Assembly (NCBI GenBank): GCA_037176905.1
Contig: JBBBWG010000003.1
Span: forward strand, 166,275 to 195,508
DNA length: 29,234 nt
Origin: Azolla pinnata
Lineage: Eukaryota > Streptophyta > Polypodiopsida > Salviniales > Salviniaceae
Direction of reading: 5' to 3'
How positions within the stretch are numbered: position 1 is the stretch's first letter; every line of letters begins with the position of its first letter. The position numbers and the translations under genes were made by a program. The notes below the pieces were generated by a model. It saw only the letters and a list, made by a program, of their open reading frames with translations. It was not told the DNA's origin and made no database searches. Below are positions 1 through 9,100 of the stretch, piece by piece.

Positions 1-284
1 TTTCTGTTTTTTTTTATAAGACAGAAGTAGGGCATCGGATTGCTGCGCTCTGGTCCGTGTTGCATCTGATCGAGATGCTGGGTTGCGGCTTCTAGGATTC
101 TCAGGGTTTCAGGGCTGGGGTTGAAGGGTTCTAGGGTCAAATTAGGGTTTGGCATCCACACATATCACGCAATTCGTATGTACAGAGATGAAGACATCAA
201 TCAATTCACCGAGCAAAAGCATCGATCGGGTTGCATTGCATCGATCGATCCATACGCTGCCCTAAACCCTAAACAAACTCTAAA
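1..284. other. Gene-free left edge
   Basis: I see no gene here. On the minus strand this would lie in or beyond the second intron of the GH17 gene that starts at 3247. I looked for the missing last exon of that gene (a sixth X8 cysteine followed by a serine-rich, hydrophobic tail) and found no convincing candidate. Scattered single TTAGGGTTT and CCCTAAAC words mark the approach to the telomere-like arrays to the right. Confidence 0.5.
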
Positions 285-475
285 TCCTAAGCCCTAAACC
301 CTAAGGACTCTGCATAAACTCTAAACCCTAAGGACTCTGCATAAACTCTAAACCCTAAACCCCCTGCATAAACTCTAAATCCTAAACCCCCTGCATAAAC
401 TCTAAACCCTAAACCCCGTGCATAAACTCTAAATCCTAAACCCTAAGCACCCTACAGAAACTCTAAACCCAAAAC
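285..475. repeat. 27-bp minisatellite with embedded CCCTAAA
   Basis: The word GCATAAACTCTAAA recurs at 312, 339, 366, 393 and 420, a strict 27-bp spacing. Between the words the units carry one or two copies of the plant telomere motif CCCTAAA or the variant TCCTAAA. The outer units are more degenerate. The array is not a true telomere, because the motif is interrupted in every unit. Confidence 0.85.
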
Positions 476-519
476 CCCAAAAGAGCCCTAAAGAGAAGAA
501 ACCCTAAAGCGACGAAACC

Positions 520-962
520 CTAAACGAGCCCTCAAGCAGACGAACAACCAGCAAAACCCTAAACAGAAGAAACCCTAAACAAGCCCTCAAGCAGACGAAC
601 AAACAAACCAGCAAAACCCTAACCAGAAGAGGCCCTAAACGAGCCCTCAAGCAGGCGAACAAACAAACCAGCAAAACCCTAACCAGAAGAAACCCTAAAC
701 GAGCCCTCAAGCAGGCGAACAAACAAACCAGCAAAACCCTAAACAGAAGAAACCCTAAACGAACGAGCCCTCAAGCAGGCGAACAAACAAACCAGCAAAA
801 CCCTAAACAGAAGAAACCCTAAACGAACGAGCCCTCAAGCAGGCGAACAAACAAACCAGCAAAACCCTAACCAGAAGAAACCTGAGAAGAGCCCTCAAGC
901 AGACGAACAAACAAACCAACAAAACCCTAAACAGAAGAAACCTGAGAAGAGCCCTACAAAGA
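520..962. repeat. About 60-bp minisatellite with embedded CCCTAAAC
   Basis: The anchor (G/A)AGCCCT recurs at about 526, 581, 641, 701, 765, 829, 889 and 949, a period of 55-64 bp. The 64-bp units differ from the 60-bp ones by an extra GAAC. Each unit carries AAACCAGCAAAACCCTAA followed by CAGAAGAAACC, so two telomere-like words per unit. On the minus strand it reads as a repetitive Leu/Val/Arg open frame (504-734), which is an artefact of the repeat and not a gene. Confidence 0.85.
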
Positions 963-1188
963 AGAAGAAGAAGAAGAAGAAACCCCTACCTAACCAAACC
1001 CTAGAACCAAGAAACCCTGTTCAATGAACAAACCCTAAAAGAAGAAGAAGGGCCCTCCCTACAAAGCAAGCACAAACCCTGGAGAAGGGCAGCCAAGAGG
1101 GCCACCCCTACGGGTGGGGGAGAGGGAGAGCGAGCAGGAAGCCCTAGCTAAAGAGAAGAAAAGGGGAAGGGCAGAAAGGCAGCAATAC
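963..1188. other. Purine-rich remainder of GH17 intron 2
   Basis: This stretch is rich in GAAGAA (an AAG run near 960-982) and contains a few more CCCTAAA or CCCTAGA words. It begins, in gene direction, with the splice donor CCCG|GTATTG at 1188/1187. If that donor is not used, the GH17 frame runs on for a further 13 codons to a TAG at 1148-1150. Confidence 0.45.
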
Positions 1189-3247
1189 CGGGATCGGTGG
1201 TGGAGACGGTGGCGACGCCGCCGAAGTCGCAGCTGCCGTCGGCGCGGCCGCTGGCCTGGTAGTAGCTGTTGAAGGCGAAGGAGGCGTGGGCGGGGAGCGT
1301 GTCGGGGAGGTAGCAGAGCTGGCCGGGCTGGATGGCGGAGCAGTTGGCGCGGCCGCCGGCGCCGGCGCAGGCCCAGTCGAGGGCGATCTGGAGGGCGTCG
1401 GGGTCGGCGCCGGGCTTGGCGACGCAGAAGAGGCGGGCGCTGGTGTCGTTGGCGAGCAGCGGGCCGGAGCCGCTGAGGCGGAGCGTGTAGACGGGGGCGA
1501 GCGAAGGGGAGCTGGCGTTGAAGAGGCCGTAGCTGCGGAGCGTCGGCGAGGCGGAGGAGAGCGCGTCCTCGTCGAAGAGCTCGAAGAGGAAGGCGGCGAG
1601 CGGGGAGCGGGGGCGCTTGGGGGTGCCGGAGCCGTTGAGCACGCGGGCGATGAGGTTGCTGTTGTGGAGGGCGGCGTTGTCGGGGGAGGCGTCGGGCCCG
1701 CCGGCGGAGGGCCAGCCGGCGGCGGAGACGACGAGGGGGAGGTCGGAGCGGTTGAGGCGGGCGAGGGCGAAGAAGGCGGAGTCGAGCACGGCGTCGAGCA
1801 GGCTGCGGTACTGGAAGAGCGTGTTGGGGTCGACGACGAGCTGGGCGGGGGTGAGCGGGTTGAGGAGGGCGTAGTCGAGGGAGACGGCGCCGGCGGCGGC
1901 GCGGTAGATGTCGTAGGAGAGGAGGTCGAGGAGGAGGAAGGAGGAAGAAGAAGCGAGGAAGTCGAGGAGCGGGGAGAGGACGGTGGGGGTCCAGGACTTG
2001 TTGAAGAAGGCCTGGGAGGGGGGGAAGGAGTCGAGGATGAGGGAAGGGTGGAGCGTGGTGGAGAGGCGGACGTGGGCGGAGAGGTTGGAGGAGAGGAGCG
2101 CGGCGCGCAGGAAGCGCAGCGCCGGCAGCAGGACGAGCGCCGCGTTGGGGTCGGACGTCAGGACGTCGGTGCCCACGCAGACGGACGTGATGTTGGTGGC
2201 CGGCAGGTAGGCCTGCACGTTGGCCCGCGCCCAGTTGCGCGCCGTCGCGTTCGACTCGCCCACGCCCAGCAGCTCCGCGTTGGGCAGCGTCACCATCACC
2301 TCCATCCCCGTCCCCGCCATCGCCGCCAGCAGCGCGCCGTCGCCCGCGCCGCCCAGCAGCCGCACGTGCGACACCGACTGCCGCTGCAGCAGCGCCACCA
2401 CCGCCGCCGCCGTCGGCGCCCCCGTGTACTGCGTGCCCACCACCACGCCCACGAACCCGCCTGCCGTTCCTCATAGTTCGTCGTCATATAGTTCGTCGTC
2501 ATCGTCGTTCGTCGTTCGTCGTCATTGTCGTTCGTCGTTCGTCGTTCGTCGTTCGTCGTTCGTCGTTCGTCGTCGTTTGTCGTTTGTCGTTGTTCGTTGT
2601 TGTGATCGTCGTCGCCGCATCGATCACCACCATCACCATGTCGTTGTCGTCGCCGCATCGATCACCGCCATCACCATGTCGTTGCCGTTGTCCGTCGCCC
2701 GCATCGATCCCCATCATCACCACCATCACCATCATCACCACCATCATCAGCCCATGAATCTATTTTAATCTAATCTAGCTCTAATCGTCTAAGCTCGAAT
2801 CCTCTAAGCTCTAATCCTCTACACTCTAATCCTCTAAGCTCTAATCCTCTACACTCTAATCCTCTAAGCAACAATCACTCTAGCTCCAATCACTCTAGCT
2901 CTAATCCTCTACACTCTACTCCTCTACCTCTAATCCTCTACACTCTAATCCTCTACACTCTAATCCTCTAAGCAACAATCACTCTAGCTCTAATCCTCTA
3001 CACTCTACTCCTCTAGCTCTAATCACTCTAGCTCTAATCCTCTACACTCTACTCCTCTAGCTCTACTCCTCTACACTCTACTCCTCTAGCTCTAATCACT
3101 CTAGCTCTGCGGCGAATCGGGGCCGGAGTTTCAGGGTTGTTGAGTTGACTTACCTTGGCACACCCTCGCCATGAAGCTCCAGCTGATGCCCAGCATAAAA
3201 AGCCGGAGGACGAGGAGTCGCCGCGCCGCCTGCATTTTTAGCCGCAT
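1189..3247 (-). CDS. GH17 beta-1,3-glucanase-like secreted protein with X8/CBM43 domain (3' end missing)
   Basis: Two exons are visible: 3247-3154 and 2460-1189. The donor CCAAG|GTAAGT and acceptor GGCAG|GCGGG join in phase to give VCQGGFVGVVVGTQ. Residues 1-32 form a signal peptide rich in Leu, Arg and Phe; a second in-frame ATG at 3235 could also start it. About residues 34-355 are the GH17 barrel, recognised by NVQAYLPATNIT, VLTSDP, SLDYAL, AGWPSAGG, GTPKRP and SYGLFN. About residues 375-455 are an X8/CBM43 module with five of its six cysteines (about 377, 396, 405, 414, 442). Family members degrade or bind callose at the wall or plasmodesmata. Oddly, the acid Glu (usual GNEV) reads GTDV at Asp130, and the nucleophile Glu (usual SETGWPS) reads SAAGWPS at Ala278, so activity is doubtful. 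The sixth cysteine and any GPI signal must lie on an exon I cannot see, probably left of the window. Exon 2 is very GC-rich, unlike its surroundings. Confidence 0.85.
2476..2600. repeat. Heptamer array (CGTCGTT)n in GH17 intron 1
   Basis: A run of the 7-bp word CGTCGTT, imperfect at both ends and nearly perfect from about 2526 to 2570. It begins within about 20 bases of the GH17 exon 2 acceptor (2461-2462 on the plus strand), so it occupies the 3' end of intron 1 in gene direction. A heptamer is unusual beside common di- and trinucleotide runs. Confidence 0.8.
2612..2756. repeat. CAT/ATCACC-rich arrays in GH17 intron 1
   Basis: Three copies of a block beginning GCATCGATCACC or GCATCGATCCCC occur at about 2617, 2656 and 2700, roughly 40 bp apart. 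The last runs into an imperfect CATCAC trinucleotide array. The plus strand reads as poly-His, which is a repeat artefact. Confidence 0.75.
2768..3110. repeat. 15-bp minisatellite (CTCTAATCCTCTANN)n in GH17 intron 1
   Basis: About twenty tandem units of CTCTAATCCTCTAAG, CTCTAATCCTCTACA and variants (CTCTACTCCTCTAGC, CTCTAATCACTCTAG). It ends about 40 bases from the GH17 exon 1 donor at 3153, so three different arrays together make up nearly all of this intron. Confidence 0.85.
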
Positions 3248-3412
3248 TCTCTTCCCCCCTCCTGCAGCACCGCCGGCGGCGGAGGACCGAGAAGCAAAGA
3301 CGGGAATGGGGAGGATGGATGTGTATGTATGGATTATTGGCAGGCGGCAGAGCTCGGCTGGCGATGGCAGATGCACCCCCTCCGCCTCCGCCACAGCTCG
3401 ATCTAGCTAGCT

Positions 3413-3585
3413 AGCTATGGCTGGAGAGGGAGCTCTCTGATCAGTGTAGCTAGATAGCTATGGCTGGAGACGGAGCTCTCTGATCAGTATAGCTAAGATA
3501 GCTATGGCCGGAGATGGAGCTCCCTGATCAGTATCGCTAGATAGCTATGGCTGGGGAGGGAGTTCTCTAATGAGATAGATCCTCT
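3413..3585. repeat. Four-copy 43-bp direct repeat upstream of GH17
   Basis: AGCTATGG starts units at 3413, 3456, 3500 and 3543, spacing 43, 44 and 43 bp. Each of the first three units reads AGCTATGGCTGGAGA, then GGAGCTC(T/C)CTGATCAGT, then GTAGCTAGAT or a variant; the fourth is diverged. The array begins about 165 bp upstream of the GH17 ATG (minus strand), where the promoter or 5' leader is expected. Confidence 0.85.
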
Positions 3586-4577
3586 GGAGCTGGCTCCTCT
3601 GTTCTCTCCTCTTCTTTCCTGTTCCCTTCCTTCTTCTTTCTTCTTCCTGCTTCCTGCTTCCTGCATCCCCATCTCCCTTCTCCCTTCTCCCTTCTCCCTT
3701 CTGCTTGCTTGTCTTTCTTCTGTGGAGGTGTCGGTTTCACACCTTGTCCGCCCTACCTTTCCTGCTACTGTCTCCCTGTACACGCCTTCTTTCAGGCTCG
3801 GAGCATCTTTTGTCCTTCGTCTTCTGCTGCTTCTTCTTCTTCTTCTTGCTGCTTCTTGCTGCTTTGCTTCTGCTTCTTCCTCCTGTTTTTTTCTTTTGTT
3901 TTTTCGCCCACAGGCCTCGGTGTATGGGACCAAAACTGGAGCTGCTCTAATTTTATAACCAAAACAACAGAAGCAGGATTTCTATCCCTCAACCCGATGA
4001 GGAATCATGGCCCCCCCAAATGCACACACAGCCTTGCCGAGAGTTGACCTCAAATTTCCCACACATGTACACCATCATCATCATCATCATGCATTTCTGC
4101 TCTCTGATTCTTTGGAATCAATCAATCAATCAGTCCGTCAGTCATAAGCCACAAGCCATCATCATCATCATTTGGGTCCTTCCTCCCCCTGCCCACTGAG
4201 CAAGAAAGATCCTCTCCCTTGTGATTTGATCCATTCATCTATATTCCTCTCTCTTCCTTGCCCCCTTCCATTACCCATTACCCTAGGGACTTGCTTGCTT
4301 CCAAAAACCATACCCCACTCACTTCCCACTCTGGTTTTTTCCTCCTCCTTTGAGAAGAAAAACAAAAAACACACAAAACCTGTGTTAAATAGTGCGATGA
4401 CAGAGTCCAGATTCTGCCTGCATATCGTATCGCCCAGCACCCGTGTTTGTTCGATGACGATTCGTCTTGCATCGAATCCGCGCCATCGGAAAAAAACAAA
4501 ATCACAAACACAAAACAAAAGACAAGCATCCGCGGGGGCGCAAAGGAAGATCGTCTTTGTGGCCATCTCTAGGCCTC

Positions 4578-4613
4578 CTTCTTCTTCTTCTTCTTCTTCT
4601 TCTTCTTCTTCTT
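4578..4613. repeat. (CTT)12 microsatellite
   Basis: Twelve perfect CTT units. No coding context is evident on either strand, although it produces poly-Ser, poly-Leu and poly-Arg reading frames. Confidence 0.95.
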
Positions 4614-5366
4614 CGAAAGCGCTCTCGTGCCGCTTCTCTTCTCTCGAGCTTCTTTCGTGCAGTGCAAGGGCACCACGCTTCCCTAGTGGTTGGGAGTAGG
4701 CCGTGGATCGATCCCAAGAACATTCCGATTCACTCCACTTCCCTATGCATATCCTTAGATCGCGATCTATCTCGTAGACCAGTTAGACAGTAGTCGTAGT
4801 AGCATTCCATTCCAGCATATCGTCAGATCGTATCTCGCCTTGCTTTGTGCTGCATCGAGTCGAATGTTGCAACAGAACTCGGGGAACTCGGTGGGGCATT
4901 TTCCTGAAAGAGCTGTGAGAGAGCAATCAGCCCATATAAATGAAGTTAAGAAAACAGGAAAGAAGGAACGGAAAAGACGACTGTTCTGTTACAGTCTACA
5001 AATGGATGGAGACTCGAGAGCAGGAGTTAAGCATAGCCATTCAGCAGCTTGTCACACAGACTTTAATGTGTTCTTTCAGCGCAGACTTTCTCGCATTAGG
5101 TTTCAGTTCCTCAGCTTTGGTGGTTTCCTCTGTAACCAGGGGCAAGATGTATGTACATATACAAACTGATTTCAAAAACATGCAGCTGTTTCTGCTAATT
5201 AGGACTGCATTCAATACTTTCCTTGTGTATTCAAATTCCATTTCACGTAGCTTGAATGAGCACACACACATACATTGTATGTAACCTTGCCTTAAAAAGG
5301 CTTGGCGTGTGAAACTATTGATGAGACAAGCTATATACAGTGCTCACACAAATCCTGTAAGCTCAT

Positions 5367-5401
5367 CATTCATTCATTCATTCATTCATTCATTCATTCA
5401 T
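5367..5401. repeat. (CATT)n microsatellite
   Basis: Nearly nine perfect tandem CATT units in gene-free sequence downstream of the Rieske oxygenase gene. Confidence 0.95.
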
Positions 5402-6124
5402 ATACAAAGAACCATATGCAAAAAATGGTTAACATCAGTCAAACACTCTGTTTATTTACTGCTGCTAGCCCCAACTTCCCTATCTTCAACATAAAAATGA
5501 GCATATGATTACACTTACTCAGAATGCTTAATGTGCACCTGGCATGGGAATATGCCTCATTCATGCAAGCTTTCAAGGCAGGCAGGGCCGTCAATCAAGA
5601 TGGGCAAACCCTAGTCAATAGCAAAAGGAAAGTATTAATCAATGTCTACACCGCCACCAAATGTGCAATTCGACATATCCTTTGGAAGCCTGCATCAAAA
5701 CGGACTACTCTCTGTCACCTCAAAGCTTGCTTGCTCTCATCTGTCAAATCCGCGCCCGATTCCATACAAAAACCAAAATGTGTAACGAAAGCAGATCGAT
5801 CATACCAAAAAAGTCTAGACTCTAGGTGCAGTATGGGACAAGTAACAGTTCTTGCATGTAGTATAGATAGAGAATGGGATTTGAACTCGTACCCCAAACC
5901 ACCATGGAAACATCGGATCGACATTGGAGCATGGCACTCTTCGTATGGGTCAACGGGAGGAGGAAACACTGAGATAGACTGATGCACAACATTACTTGTT
6001 ACTTGTTACAGAAGGTTACATACAGCGTACAATGACTGGTTTTCTTTTTCGAATCTTTTTACGAATTGCAAATAGCAGGTCTAGAGCCCAGAACGTTCGA
6101 CGCATTCCCCAGGGCTTATGTCAG

Positions 6125-9100
6125 TCACTTCACAAGGCCATGGATGTAATCATGGAAGTGATAAGTTTTCTTGATGAAGTGGCCCAACCATCTGGACACG
6201 AGAAGAGAACATACAGAAACAATCACTAATGCCAGACTCCATCTTTGCAGTTGCGGTAAAGGTTTGGTCGCGGCAGCCCCTAGCAGGGCAGCTATCCCCA
6301 CAGACAAAGCTTCGAGGAACAACTGGAGCCCTTTGAAGACGTTGACGGCCTTGAAACAATAGGGACATCTTTTTACATGTGAAGCATACCTGAAATGCAA
6401 CAGAAAGAAGAAGTATGTTCATGGAAAAGCAAAAGAAATCTCTCTTCCTTCAAGAAAAACTTTTGCACTCAATCAAACATATGAAATGCCATCTCTCTTG
6501 CATAAAAAATGATATATGTTGGGGTATAGTATCAGTCCACCTGTCCATAAGCTGCTCCTTGGACACTGTTGGAGGAAGACCACCACCCAAATCTGGTCCA
6601 CCACCAGCGTACTTTTTCATCCATTTCCGAAATGCGATAACAAAAGCATCAGATCTTGTGGGGACATAACAAGCCTCCTCCCAGCGCACACCCGATTCCT
6701 GTAACTTCCTCTCCTACTTGTCATTCAGACAAAGACAGTTCAAGAGTAAGACACTATATAAATTCTACACTGAAGAGACTTCATACAATGATCATCATAA
6801 TCAGCGTTCAACCCATTCACCACTAATATAAATATCTATACATTTCAAGAATAAACAATCTTTTCCTTATCGTCTTATATTCCTATGTTATGTGTATCAA
6901 GAAGATCGAGTTTCAATTCAAGTCCACTGAGACATACATATTTCGTATGTAAATTTTGGTGACCACATGTGAAAGCCAGAGAAAAGTGTCAATTACCCCC
7001 AGGTGAAGGAAATACAAGTCGGAATCCAAAACAAGCATTTGGCGTATGTGCATGAACCATCGAGGCAGAAGCTTATCTATCCATGTGGAAAAATTCCTGG
7101 GAAAGGTCCATATCACTCTGCTATGGCCTGAAGAAACTGGAACACAGATGAAGATAAGAGCGATCCTCCTCGATGACTCATTCACTTCCTCACCTTCTTT
7201 CTAGACATACAACAACCGCATATGTAGTAAATTCAGAATGCTTCTTTAAAACACAATGGATCATAGTAATAAGAAAAAATGAAGATCTCCATGCCAAAAA
7301 ATGGGATCAAGAACAAAATCGACAAACCACTAGTGCACGGCGCAGGCTAAAGATGCAAGGTGCTGTAAAGACTGCCTCCCCACCTTCTGTGTCTCCTACG
7401 AAACCAGATTTATCAAGGCTTTTAAGTGTATAATTCAAAGGCTTGGCCTTATCCCGGTCCCCCTGAATATAACAAAAGATCACACAGAATTGCAAGTTAA
7501 ATGCAGTAGAAAACACAACTTCACTTTATTAAACTCCGTTATTATTGCGCTATATACACCCATCCCAACCTGTGCTTTGTGCAGACATACGAGAGTTATT
7601 TCCTCCAAACTACTAGGGCTCATGCTTGAATCAAAGAATGGATATCTGTGTATCTCTACATCACATGATATAGGTGAGCTGAGACTGGGGCAAGTGACAT
7701 TGGACATGATGATAAGAACACTTTCACATTAAGAGGAAAACAAATTATCCAGGAAAGGAATCAGAGTGGTAAGTTCTTGCACGAACGCTCCATGGGTACT
7801 TGAGAAAAAGAAACTCTTGCAGCTGACTGAAAAGAAATAAGATATAGACAAATACAAGCATACAAACTGTATTATGGTTCACGACCCATTGGTCCTAAGC
7901 AATGGCTTTTGCAAAGCGACACACGTTGCTCTCACAAGCAATGAGATGTGGCTTGAATGTCATATATGCAACCTACAAAACACATTTTCATGTTAAGTGA
8001 TGCCCATGTCACAAACTGAGTGGCTTCAAGTACCCCATTTTTGTATATATAGACGCTTTGAGTTTCCTAAAGATTTGACAACGATCAGTTTCAATGTTGA
8101 GAGTTAGACAGAGTGTTACATACACATAACCTAGACGTATGGTGATGGCTTAACCTGATTCGATGGAGAGAAAGCCAGTGTGCATGCACTAGTATGGATC
8201 ATGCAGCAACCAATGAACGAGGTGTGCCTTTGTACAAAGGCATCACCAATCTGGGAGCCTATGGAGGGAGGCGTGTGTATAAATATGAGAGCTAGCTACC
8301 CTCATTACGTGGTCATGATGTAGTCATGAGACACCAATAGTGTAGCAAGGCTTCTGTCCATCATGCACGTCATAGACACTAATAGTTGGCAGAGTGGGAG
8401 ATCGATGGTAGCTCAGCAATACCAGCTCTCCAGTCCTCTTTCATCCCTTTTCTTTTCTTATCTTTGAGTTCCCATTAGTAGTTGTACTCTTGATAACGGA
8501 ATGAGAGCCCTTTACTAATGATTCTATGTTGTTTTGCCTGGTTTTTCCTGTCTGATATGAGCCAATATGGATAATTTGTTACTAGTCACAAGCTCAAACA
8601 ACAAACATACCTGCAATCCATGATGTGCGAATGGTACATGGGCAGGATCCATGAAGTTTTCAATCAACAGATCATAACTGTGAGAAACCAAGTAACATCC
8701 AAAAGTCCATTCTATGTCGATTCAGTATTTACTATGATAATATATATAGACGTAACACGATAAAAACAAATTTGCGCCTCACCCGTATGGCATATCTCTT
8801 GATGATATCACATCCTTGAAGGTAGGATCTCTAAGCTCAGGGACTGATGGAGGTCGCTTGACATCTGCTATATTTTTGTATTCTGGTCTCACGTCTGGCC
8901 AGAACCAAAGGAGGCCTTCTTGTAGAATAGAAGGATAAACTGATGCGCATGCACGTTGAGACTTCCATACCTGTAGATGCCAGTCAAAACTTGTTAAGTT
9001 AAATTGATGTTGAATAAAAAATGCTTCATTTCGTACACATAGTTAAATTGTGCTATTCGCGTTGAATTCATAAACTTCATAATACATGTCAGATTGGCCG

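Larger units (their letters stand above)
3586..6124. other. Intergenic, pyrimidine-rich then AT-rich, no recognised gene
   Basis: From 3590 to about 4350 the plus strand is strongly CT-rich with short TTC and ATC runs (for example near 3830 and 4077). From about 4860 to 5990 composition is ordinary and several short open frames exist (4840-5169, 4940-5284, 5524-5982 on the plus strand). None resembles a family I know and none has a clear exon structure. Part of 5990-6124 will be the 3' untranslated region of the Rieske gene that ends at 6125. Confidence 0.5.

Noticed and set aside
504..734. Repetitive Leu/Val/Arg frame of 76 codons
   Set aside because: It is a translation of the 60-bp minisatellite and repeats with it.
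285..1040. A true chromosome end at the left side of the window
   Set aside because: Telomere words are interrupted within 27- and 60-bp units and unique sequence continues to the left.
1059..2476. Long open frames overlapping the GH17 exon (471 codons minus, 396 codons plus)
   Set aside because: They are Arg/Pro- or Gly/Glu/Val-rich low-complexity shadows of a GC-rich exon; only the GH17 frame carries family motifs and in-phase splice sites.
4168..5284. Several plus-strand frames that might be exons of a further gene (for example the segment near 4940-5100)
   Set aside because: No family resemblance and no consistent chain of splice sites; they overlap CT-rich or repeat sequence.
5860..5905. 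Resemblance of GGGATTTGAACTC to a reversed tRNA T-arm (B box)
   Set aside because: The bases flanking the T-loop word do not pair as a T stem, and no acceptor or anticodon stem could be found; a SINE remnant cannot be shown either.
5524..5982. 152-codon plus-strand frame downstream of the Rieske gene
   Set aside because: No recognisable domain, and partly in the likely 3' flank of the minus-strand gene; length is possible by chance.
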